DNA from: Acidobacteriota bacterium
GTDB lineage: Bacteria > Acidobacteriota > Holophagae > Thermotomaculales > Thermotomaculaceae
DNA length: 9,132 nucleotides
Assembly: GCA_027067895.1 (NCBI GenBank)
Contig: JAMOUY010000188.1
Coordinates: 1 to 9,132, forward strand
Direction of reading: 5' to 3'
Shown here: in pieces, positions 1-5,348 of the stretch
How positions within the stretch are numbered: the stretch's first letter is position 1
Layout of the letters: every line of letters begins with the position of its first letter
The notes under the pieces: model-generated
What the model was told of the DNA's origin: nothing
Database searches by the model: none
Seen by the model: the letters and a program-made list of their open reading frames with translations, nothing else
Program-made: the position numbers and the translations under genes

Positions 1-149
1 AAGCAATTATGGAAGGCAAGGAAATGCCTTTTGAAAAGGCATGCGCACTGGAAGCAAACCTTTTCGGATTGTGTTTTGCAACCGAAGACGCAAAAGAAGG
101 CGTAAGCGCATTTCTTGAAAAAAGGGAACCGAATTTTAAGGGAAAATAA
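1..149 (+). CDS. enoyl-CoA hydratase/isomerase family protein, C-terminal fragment
   Basis: This is the 3' end of a gene that begins before the window. It is read in the frame starting at base 3 and stops with TAA at 147-149. The 48 visible residues include [20 protein letters not shown], then [22 protein letters not shown] and a short basic tail. The pattern of a small-residue helix, 'FG.CFAT.D.KEG..AFLEKR.P.F.G', is the conserved C-terminal signature of the crotonase superfamily (enoyl-CoA hydratase, 3-hydroxybutyryl-CoA dehydratase), where this segment packs against the neighbouring subunit of the hexamer. The catalytic glutamates lie further upstream and are not in the window, so the exact reaction cannot be assigned. 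A role in fatty-acid beta-oxidation or butanoyl-CoA metabolism is the family norm. The next gene starts 22 nt downstream on the same strand, so co-transcription is possible. Confidence 0.88.
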   Translation, partial: AIMEGKEMPFEKACALEANLFGLCFATEDAKEGVSAFLEKREPNFKGK

Positions 150-161
150 AATAAAACAAAA

Positions 162-169
162 CGGGGGCG
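162..169 (+). promoter_or_regulatory. purine-rich ribosome-binding site candidate for the FHA-CpaF gene
   Basis: A CGGGGGCG run ends 2 nt before the ATG at 172. It is G-rich rather than a classic AGGAGG, so it is a modest match. It still supports 172 over the ATG at 115, which has no such element in front of it and lies within the hydratase coding sequence. Confidence 0.4.
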
Positions 170-171
170 GC

Positions 172-1605
172 ATGGGTTTTAAAGTCCTAATTAAAGATTT
201 GTCCGGAAACAGAGAATGGGTAAAACAACTTAATCAGCCGATATTTTTTATTGGAAAAGCCTCAACCAACGAAATAACCTTAAACTCGCCGAAGGTTTCT
301 TCAAGGCACGCAAGGGTAATGGTAAGGGGAGACAAAATTACTGTTGAGGACTTAAAAAGCACAAACGGAATATTTTTTAACAACGAGAAAATAGAAAGAA
401 GCGCAGACCTATCATTCGGGGACAGTTTCAAAATAGACGAGTTTATCATAACCGTGGTAAGCGAGGACTTTGAAACAGACGCAAAGGAAGAAGAGGAAGA
501 CTTGGAATTCAAGTTTGACCCATTTGCCTATGTCAGGCCTTTTTTAGCCCCTATAAACGACTTTCTTGAAGACGCTTCAATTTCCGAAATAATGATTAAC
601 GGACACGACAAAATTTACATTGAAAGAAAGGGAAAGATTGAGAAAACGGACAGAAAATTCGCAAGCGAAAAGGCGCTTGTAGCGGCAATAAAAAACATTG
701 CAAGGGCTTTGGGAAAAGAAGTAAGCGAAGCAAACCCGCGTCTTGACGCAAGGCTTGACGACGGTTCCCGTGTGGCTGCGGTAATTCCGCCATGCGCATT
801 GACAGGGACTTATGTTTCCATAAGAAAATTTTCAAAAAAAGCACTAACCTTGCAGGATTTGATAAATTTCGGAGCAATTACGCAGGAAGCCATAGACTTT
901 ATAGAATTGGCCGTTTTAATGAAGCAGAATATAATGGTTTCGGGCGGAACCGGTTCGGGAAAAACAACTTTGCTTAACGTTTTGTCTTCCCTAATTCCCG
1001 ACAAAGACAGAATAATCGTTATTGAAGACACCGCCGAACTTCAACTTCAAAAAGAGCATGTTTTGAGAATGGAGGCAAAACCTGCGGATAAAAAGGGAAG
1101 AGGCGAGGTAACAATAAGGGATTTACTTCACTCAACGCTAAGAATGAGGCCCGATAGAATTGTAATTGGCGAAATAAGAGGCGGAGAAGCGTTTGATTTA
1201 TTGCAGGCAATGAATACCGGACACGGAGGCTCAATGTCAACAATACACTCAAATTCCCCCTTTGACACACTTTCAAGGCTTGAAAACACAACATTACAAA
1301 GCGGAATACAACTTCCCCTGAAAGCAATAAGAGAGCAGATTTCTTCCGCCATAAACATAATTGTCCACACAAAGAGGTTTGAAGACGGGTCAAGAAAGGT
1401 AAATTACATTTCGGAAGTGATAGATTTAAAACCCGATATGAGTTATAACCTGCAACATATTTTTGTTTTTGAAAGAACGGGCAAGGACGAAAACGGAAAG
1501 GTTTTAGGCGGTTTAAAGTTTACAGGCAATAAACCGACGTTTCTTGAAGAAGCAAAGAAAGCGGGATTTGTCAGAAAAGGAAGTTTCCTTGATTCTATAA
1601 AATAA
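172..1605 (+). CDS. FHA domain-fused CpaF/TadA-type secretion ATPase
   Basis: A cytoplasmic ATPase of 477 residues with two parts. Residues about 24-76 form an FHA domain: IGKAS, then VSSRHA (S43, H46), then STNG (63-66) followed by Asn-Asn. An acidic linker (about 97-117) leads into a CpaF/TadA ATPase. Its marks are the N-terminal 'SEIMINGHDKIYIERKGKI' region, 'RLDARLDDGSRVAAVIPP', Walker A GGTGSGKTT (258-266), the Asp box IVIEDTAEL (about 282-290), the Walker B region RMRPDRIVIGEIRGGEA (about 324-340) and the His box GHGGSMSTIH (350-359). CpaF/TadA ATPases power tight-adherence or type IV-like pilus assembly and secretion. FHA domains bind phosphothreonine, which suggests kinase control, although the usual GR arginine is Lys here. 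No other tad/pilus gene is visible. I chose ATG 172 because GGGGGCGG lies just upstream. An ATG at 115 in the same frame would add 19 atypical residues inside the preceding gene. Confidence 0.93.
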   Translation: MGFKVLIKDLSGNREWVKQLNQPIFFIGKASTNEITLNSPKVSSRHARVMVRGDKITVEDLKSTNGIFFNNEKIERSADLSFGDSFKIDEFIITVVSEDFETDAKEEEEDLEFKFDPFAYVRPFLAPINDFLEDASISEIMINGHDKIYIERKGKIEKTDRKFASEKALVAAIKNIARALGKEVSEANPRLDARLDDGSRVAAVIPPCALTGTYVSIRKFSKKALTLQDLINFGAITQEAIDFIELAVLMKQNIMVSGGTGSGKTTLLNVLSSLIPDKDRIIVIEDTAELQLQKEHVLRMEAKPADKKGRGEVTIRDLLHSTLRMRPDRIVIGEIRGGEAFDLLQAMNTGHGGSMSTIHSNSPFDTLSRLENTTLQSGIQLPLKAIREQISSAINIIVHTKRFEDGSRKVNYISEVIDLKPDMSYNLQHIFVFERTGKDENGKVLGGLKFTGNKPTFLEEAKKAGFVRKGSFLDSIK

Positions 1606-1612
1606 AGGAGGT
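1604..1612 (+). promoter_or_regulatory. strong Shine-Dalgarno that sets the TTG start of the OPT gene
   Basis: AAAGGAGGT is a near-perfect anti-16S match. It overlaps the TAA stop of the upstream ATPase gene (1603-1605) and sits 5 nt from TTG 1617 when measured from GGAGG. It fixes the non-ATG start of the transporter and suggests translation coupled to, or immediately following, the ATPase. Confidence 0.85.
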
Positions 1613-1616
1613 TGTT

Positions 1617-3641
1617 TTGGAACACAAACCGTTTGTTCCCGAAAAGACTGATTTAAAAGAGTTTACATTCAGAGCAGTTTTCTTCGGCGCAATATTTGCG
1701 ATTGTTTTAGGCGCCGCAAACGCTTACTTGGGCTTAAAAGTCGGGCTAACAGTTGCGGCAACATTTCCCGCAGCGGTTATGGCAATGGCTGTATTGAAAG
1801 GGCTTAAAGGCTCGGTGTTGGAAGAAAACATATTTAGAACAACTGCGGCTGTCGGAGAAGCGCTTGTTGCGGGAGCTATTTTTACAATTCCCGCATTTTT
1901 AATCGCCAAAGACCCGGCAACGGGGAAGCCTTTGTGGGACCATCTTCATTACTTTGAATCCACGGTGTTAATGCTTTTAGGCGGTATTTTAGGCGTTTTA
2001 TTCGTTTCTTTTTTAAGAAAGGTGCTTGTGGAAGACGCAACCCTGCCGTTCCCGGAATCCGTTGCATGCGCGGAAATTGTCAAAGCGGGGCAGGGAGGCG
2101 CAAGTGGCGCAAAATATGTTTTCGGCTCAATTTTCTTTGCCGCTTTCCTTGAATTTATTAAAAATCCCGTAGGCGGGCTTGCACTTTTCAAAGACAGTTT
2201 CTCAAAGTTTATCCACTTTAAAACATCCGCAATAAACTTTCTTACAACAAACGGAAAATCGCTCATGACAAAGAAATTCGGCGGCGGCTTGCTTGTAAAA
2301 ACACCTAACGCATCGCCTGCAATGTTAGGCGTGGGATACATTATAGGCTACAAGCCTTCGGCAATTGTTTTTTCAGGCGGAGTTTTCGCATGGCTTTTGT
2401 TTGTCCCTTTACTAAACTTTATCTTTGGCGGAAACTTTGAATCCTTAATCGGACAAACTGTAAACGGTGTTACTGTTACCGATACCGTAATCAGCGGGGC
2501 AATATGGAATTCAATCGTAAGACCGTTTGCCGTCGGCGCAATGCTTGTAGGCGCATTTTACACACTTTACAGCATGAGGGAATCACTTTGGACAGGCATA
2601 AAGAGAGGCTTTAAGGATTTGTCAAAAATAAAGGAAGAGGTTGAAGAGGGACAAAGCGAAGTTTCAAGGCTTGAACAGGATTTGCCTTTTAAATTCACAA
2701 TTATCGCAATATTCCTTCTCGTAATCCCAATTGCAATGATTTACTACTTTTTCTGCAAATCGGTTATAGGCGCAATAGTTGCGGCACTTGTAATGACTCT
2801 TGCAGGATTTTTGTTTGCCGCAGTGGCAGGTTTTCTTGTCGGAACTATTGGCTCATCAAACAATCCGATTTCCGGTTTAACCCTTTCAACCTTGATTGTT
2901 GCCGCTTTGATAATGGTAACAATAGGGGTTAAAGGCGGTCCGGGAATTGCAGCCGTACTTGGCGTTGCAGCGGTTGTATGCACCTCATCCGGCGTTGCCG
3001 GCGACATTATGCAGGATTTGAAGGTGGGACACATTATAGGCGGAACGCCGTGGAAAATGGAAATTGCATGTATAATCGGCGTTATAGCGGCATCTCTGGT
3101 AATGGTTTTCCCCATGCAGGTTCTTCACACCGCAACACCGGGCGGAATAGGGGGCCCCAATCTTCCGGCACCTCAGGCAGGCTTGATGGCAATGCTTGCC
3201 GAAGGAATTGTCGGCGGACAGATGGCATGGCCTCTTGTTTTAACGGGAATAGGATTTTCTATCGGAATGATTTTAATAGGCGCGCCCTCTCCCATGCTTA
3301 TTGCCGTGGGAATGTATCTGCCGCTTGAATCAACCTTTGCAATCTTTGTCGGCGGTATTATCAGAGTACTTGCAGACAGGTTTGCGGAAAAAAGCGGGCT
3401 TGACAAAAGCAACGAAACCTTTGTCAATACGGGAACACTTATCGCTTCCGGCTTGATTGCAGGGGAAGCCTTGATGGGAATGGGAATTGCCGCAATAGTT
3501 GCGTTCAGGGACAAACTGCATATTCCAAACTTCTCATTAGGCGAACCTCTCGGCGCATGGGGCGGGCTCTTGGTATTTTTACCGATTGCATACCTTTTGA
3601 TTAAACTTCCGATAAATGCTGCAAAGAGGAACAATGGCTAA
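1617..3641 (+). CDS. OPT family oligopeptide transporter
   Basis: A polytopic inner-membrane protein of 674 residues, the usual size for bacterial OPT transporters. Family sequence is clear throughout: the N-terminal EFTFRAVFFGAIFAIVLGAA and NAYLGLKVGLTVAATFPAAV segments (about 15-54), 'GEALVAGAIFTIPAFL' (about 80-95), 'LVEDATLPFPESVACAEIVK' (about 137-156), SSNNPISG (413-420), the GDIMQDLKVG loop (462-471), and a C-terminal helix set with GAPSPMLIAVGMYLP (about 555-569). A charged cytoplasmic-type loop lies at about 326-357. OPT proteins import oligopeptides or, in the YSL branch, metal chelates, in cation-coupled fashion. The substrate cannot be told from sequence. The start is TTG, fixed by a strong AAAGGAGGT. 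The gene follows the FHA-CpaF ATPase by 11 nt, and its last 8 nt overlap the PqqD-like gene, so these form a likely operon. Confidence 0.96.
   Translation: MEHKPFVPEKTDLKEFTFRAVFFGAIFAIVLGAANAYLGLKVGLTVAATFPAAVMAMAVLKGLKGSVLEENIFRTTAAVGEALVAGAIFTIPAFLIAKDPATGKPLWDHLHYFESTVLMLLGGILGVLFVSFLRKVLVEDATLPFPESVACAEIVKAGQGGASGAKYVFGSIFFAAFLEFIKNPVGGLALFKDSFSKFIHFKTSAINFLTTNGKSLMTKKFGGGLLVKTPNASPAMLGVGYIIGYKPSAIVFSGGVFAWLLFVPLLNFIFGGNFESLIGQTVNGVTVTDTVISGAIWNSIVRPFAVGAMLVGAFYTLYSMRESLWTGIKRGFKDLSKIKEEVEEGQSEVSRLEQDLPFKFTIIAIFLLVIPIAMIYYFFCKSVIGAIVAALVMTLAGFLFAAVAGFLVGTIGSSNNPISGLTLSTLIVAALIMVTIGVKGGPGIAAVLGVAAVVCTSSGVAGDIMQDLKVGHIIGGTPWKMEIACIIGVIAASLVMVFPMQVLHTATPGGIGGPNLPAPQAGLMAMLAEGIVGGQMAWPLVLTGIGFSIGMILIGAPSPMLIAVGMYLPLESTFAIFVGGIIRVLADRFAEKSGLDKSNETFVNTGTLIASGLIAGEALMGMGIAAIVAFRDKLHIPNFSLGEPLGAWGGLLVFLPIAYLLIKLPINAAKRNNG
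3625..3630 (+). promoter_or_regulatory. Shine-Dalgarno of the PqqD-like gene inside the OPT coding sequence
   Basis: AGAGGA lies within the last codons of the OPT gene and ends 3 nt before ATG 3634. It favours ATG 3634 over the ATG at 3616 and implies that ribosomes finishing the transporter can restart on the small gene. Confidence 0.6.
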
Positions 3642-3990
3642 TTTGAACAAAGAAAGAAACTTACTTGAACTTATACCTGAAAAGGTTTGCGAATCAACAA
3701 TAGATGAAGAGGGCAAGATTATAATCCTTGCCCCTCGTTTTAAGTCAAAATTGGGAAAGAAGATTTTTGAACCCATTATTAAGAAAAAGCATGTAAAAAT
3801 CCACCTTGACGAAATAGGCACTTTTGTTTGGAAAGAAATAGACGGAAAAAAGGATGTTTTTGCAATATCGGAAAATTTAAAAAAGGAATTCGGGGAAAAG
3901 GTTGAGCCTGTTTACGAAAGGATTGGAAAATTTATCGCGATAATGAAGGTAAACGGATTTATCAAATTAAAGGAAAAGGGGGAAAACTAA
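3634..3990 (+). CDS. PqqD family (peptide-binding) protein coupled to the OPT transporter
   Basis: A small soluble protein of 118 residues with no signal peptide or membrane segment. Residues about 58-112 match the PqqD fold pattern: IHLDEIGTFVWKEIDGKKDV, then an 'I...LKKEFGEKVEPVYERI' helix, then 'FIAIMKVNGFIKL' ending in a strand. This corresponds to the PqqD consensus 'L-D-x-x-G-x-x-V-W-x-x-I-D-G ... I...L...F ... V...L..L...G.I'. The N-terminal part (1-57) has a LIPEKVCES segment and a basic LAPRFKSKLGKKIF stretch that is not part of the minimal domain. PqqD domains bind precursor peptides in PQQ and other RiPP pathways, usually beside a radical SAM enzyme, and none is present here. Instead the ATG overlaps the last 8 nt of the OPT gene, so the two are probably made together. 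A role as a peptide-binding adaptor or regulator of the transporter is inference. ATG 3634 was chosen over 3616 on Shine-Dalgarno grounds. Confidence 0.85.
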   Translation: MANLNKERNLLELIPEKVCESTIDEEGKIIILAPRFKSKLGKKIFEPIIKKKHVKIHLDEIGTFVWKEIDGKKDVFAISENLKKEFGEKVEPVYERIGKFIAIMKVNGFIKLKEKGEN

Positions 3991-4004
3991 TCCCCCTCTT
4001 TTTT
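3977..4004. terminator. probable bidirectional intrinsic terminator between convergent genes
   Basis: AGGGGGA (3977-3983) pairs perfectly with TCCCCCT (3991-3997) across a 7-nt loop that contains the overlapping stop codons of both genes. On the + strand the stem is followed by C and then six T (3999-4004), a good U-tract. On the - strand the same stem is followed by TTTTCCTTT, a weaker U-tract. The stem arms lie in the last codons of the PqqD-like gene on one side and of the zinc-ribbon gene on the other. Confidence 0.78.
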
Positions 4005-4463
4005 ATTGTCCATTGCATAGCATTGCGAGCATAAAACAGTGTTTTCGTCTTCCGGCACAAAGTTTACAAATTCCTCTTTACCGCATCTGCAACATTTAAT
4101 CCTTGTCAAAACTCCCAACTTCTTTTTTTTAGGCGATTTGGGAACATCGCCTTTTAATTCAAGAAAACATTTATCGCAGAGTTTAACAGGGGCTGAATAT
4201 CTTTTATAATCAACGGTTTCCTCTTTGCCACACCTTTCGCACACAATCTCAAATTTGCCAGCAACCCTTTTAATCAACTCTTTGTTTCTCTGTTCCCTTT
4301 TCTTTTTAGCCTGATAGCAATCCCAGCAAAGAACGGCAATTCCTCTGTTTGGAACAAAGGGAACTGTTTCCTCTTTGCCGCAAATTGCGCATTTTATCTT
4401 TGTTTTCGTTACCTCTTTTTTCTCTTTTATAGGCAACTTTTTGTTTTTTCTTTCTTTTTTCAT
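3987..4463 (-). CDS. triple CxxC-x17-CxxC zinc-ribbon protein
   Basis: A lysine-rich soluble protein of 158 residues with no signal peptide or membrane segment. It holds three copies of one motif, C-x2-C-G-K-E-E-x-V...V-x-L-C-x2-C, each with exactly 17 residues between the CxxC pairs: C25/C28/C46/C49, C75/C78/C96/C99 and C124/C127/C145/C148, with an extra C125. Each four-Cys set should bind one zinc. The unit resembles the 'CxxC-x17-CxxC' zinc-ribbon family (first copy ETVPFVP...), whose function is unknown to me. The highly basic linkers between copies would suit nucleic-acid binding, but that is inference. ATG 4463 overlaps the ccsA TAA by one base (TAATG) behind GGGGAG, so translation is coupled to ccsA. 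An in-frame start at 4586 would add 41 residues entirely inside ccsA with no family sequence. The TAG stop overlaps the convergent PqqD-like stop by 4 nt. Confidence 0.85.
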   Translation of the reverse strand: MKKERKNKKLPIKEKKEVTKTKIKCAICGKEETVPFVPNRGIAVLCWDCYQAKKKREQRNKELIKRVAGKFEIVCERCGKEETVDYKRYSAPVKLCDKCFLELKGDVPKSPKKKKLGVLTRIKCCRCGKEEFVNFVPEDENTVLCSQCYAMDNKKEGD

Positions 4464-5338
4464 TAACTCCCCGTATAAACGTGCTCTGACATACTTGCGG
4501 TCGGCAAAACACTCATTCCGAGATAGGTAAACACAACCGCCAAGAAACCTATTATAGCAAAAATAACCGCTTTTCTGCCTCTCCAACCTTTAATATACCT
4601 TAAATGAAAGTATGTTATGTAAATAAGCCAAGTTATTAAAGACCAATTCTCTTTCGGGTCCCAAAACCAGTAATCTCCCCAAGCAAATTTTGCCCAAAGA
4701 GAACCTGTCAGCAGTCCCAAATTCAAAAAGGTAAAACCTACCACAATTAACTGATGAGTAAATTCTTCCAAATCAATAACCTCGCCGCCTAATGCGTTTA
4801 TAAGAAAGTTTGACCATGCGGAATCTCCCTTTAATTCAATCTTGTCGGGGAAAAAGAGGTAGAGAACGCCGGTAGCAAAGGAAACCGCAAGCGCTCCGTA
4901 GCCAACAAAATAAATTACAACGTGGGGAATAAACCATCCGCTTTGAAGCGCCGGTGGAAGGTTAATTATTTCAACGTCAACCTTTACAACGGCAAAAAGC
5001 AATGAACCCAAAGCCATAAGAATTGATGCGGCACCGACAATTTTCACCTTTCTGAAAAGTTCAATCACAAGGTAAACAAGAATTATACAAAACGAAGCAA
5101 ATATCAAAGATTCATAGAATGTTTTAAAAGGCGGCCTTCCCGCTTCCATCCACCTTTGAATAATTAAGTATCCGTTAATTAGAAAACCAATAAAAAGGGT
5201 AAGACGTCCGAATGTGTAAAGCCCTTTGGATTTTGAAAAAAGGCTTACCGTGTAGATTACAAAAGCAATAAAATAAACCCAAATTAAAGCGGCTAACAAA
5301 GTATTTATTCTTGAAAAATTCTCTATCAAAGTAATCAT
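4463..5338 (-). CDS. ccsA: cytochrome c biogenesis protein CcsA/ResC (System II heme lyase subunit)
   Basis: An integral membrane protein of 291 residues with about eight predicted membrane helices. The tryptophan-rich WWD heme-binding motif is at 220-232 (WGDYWFWDPKENW), the hallmark of CcsA/ResC/CcmC/CcmF heme-handling proteins. Other family marks are RPPFKTFYESLIF (68-80), PPALQSGWFIPHV with H139, H195 in EEFTHQL, H245 in ITYFHLRY, and C-terminal H286 in SEHVYTG. H139, H245 and H286 sit where System II synthetases carry their conserved heme-ligand histidines. The protein acts with ResB to move heme across the inner membrane and attach it to CxxCH motifs of apocytochrome c in the periplasm. 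The start follows resB by 8 nt, with GAGGTG 4 nt upstream overlapping the resB stop. The zinc-ribbon gene overlaps its end by one base. The C-terminal SEHVYTG replaces the more usual GLHSY-like ending. Confidence 0.95.
   Translation of the reverse strand: MITLIENFSRINTLLAALIWVYFIAFVIYTVSLFSKSKGLYTFGRLTLFIGFLINGYLIIQRWMEAGRPPFKTFYESLIFASFCIILVYLVIELFRKVKIVGAASILMALGSLLFAVVKVDVEIINLPPALQSGWFIPHVVIYFVGYGALAVSFATGVLYLFFPDKIELKGDSAWSNFLINALGGEVIDLEEFTHQLIVVGFTFLNLGLLTGSLWAKFAWGDYWFWDPKENWSLITWLIYITYFHLRYIKGWRGRKAVIFAIIGFLAVVFTYLGMSVLPTASMSEHVYTGS
4467..4472 (-). promoter_or_regulatory. Shine-Dalgarno of the zinc-ribbon gene, within the ccsA end
   Basis: GGGGAG on the - strand lies 3 nt upstream of ATG 4463, within the final ccsA codons. 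It decides this start against the upstream in-frame candidate at 4586 and, with the TAATG stop-start overlap, points to translational coupling. Confidence 0.6.
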
Positions 5339-5342
5339 CTTT

Positions 5343-5348
5343 CACCTC
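5343..5348 (-). promoter_or_regulatory. ccsA Shine-Dalgarno overlapping the resB stop codon
   Basis: GAGGTG lies 4 nt upstream of the ccsA ATG and shares two bases with the resB TGA (5349-5347). This arrangement couples production of the two System II subunits. Confidence 0.7.

Noticed and set aside
115..171. ATG at 115 as the start of the FHA-CpaF protein
   Set aside because: The added 19 residues are low-complexity and encoded largely within the 3' end of the hydratase gene. The FHA fold begins after 172, and a G-rich ribosome site precedes ATG 172.
1019..1393. 124-codon open frame on the - strand opposite the CpaF ATPase
   Set aside because: It is the antisense of the conserved Walker and His-box region, shows no protein family pattern and has no ribosome site.
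3173..3634. 153-codon open frame on the - strand opposite the OPT gene
   Set aside because: It is rich in Ile, Pro, Ala and Ser as expected for the antisense of hydrophobic helices, has no ribosome site and no recognisable family, and the + strand gene is certain.
3634..3990. Assignment of the PqqD-like gene to PQQ or RiPP biosynthesis
   Set aside because: No radical SAM enzyme, precursor peptide or modifying enzyme is visible nearby. Only the OPT transporter is linked.
4464..4586. 41-residue N-terminal extension of the zinc-ribbon protein
   Set aside because: It lies wholly inside ccsA in another frame, looks like frame-shifted membrane protein sequence, and ATG 4463 has a ribosome site and a stop-start overlap.
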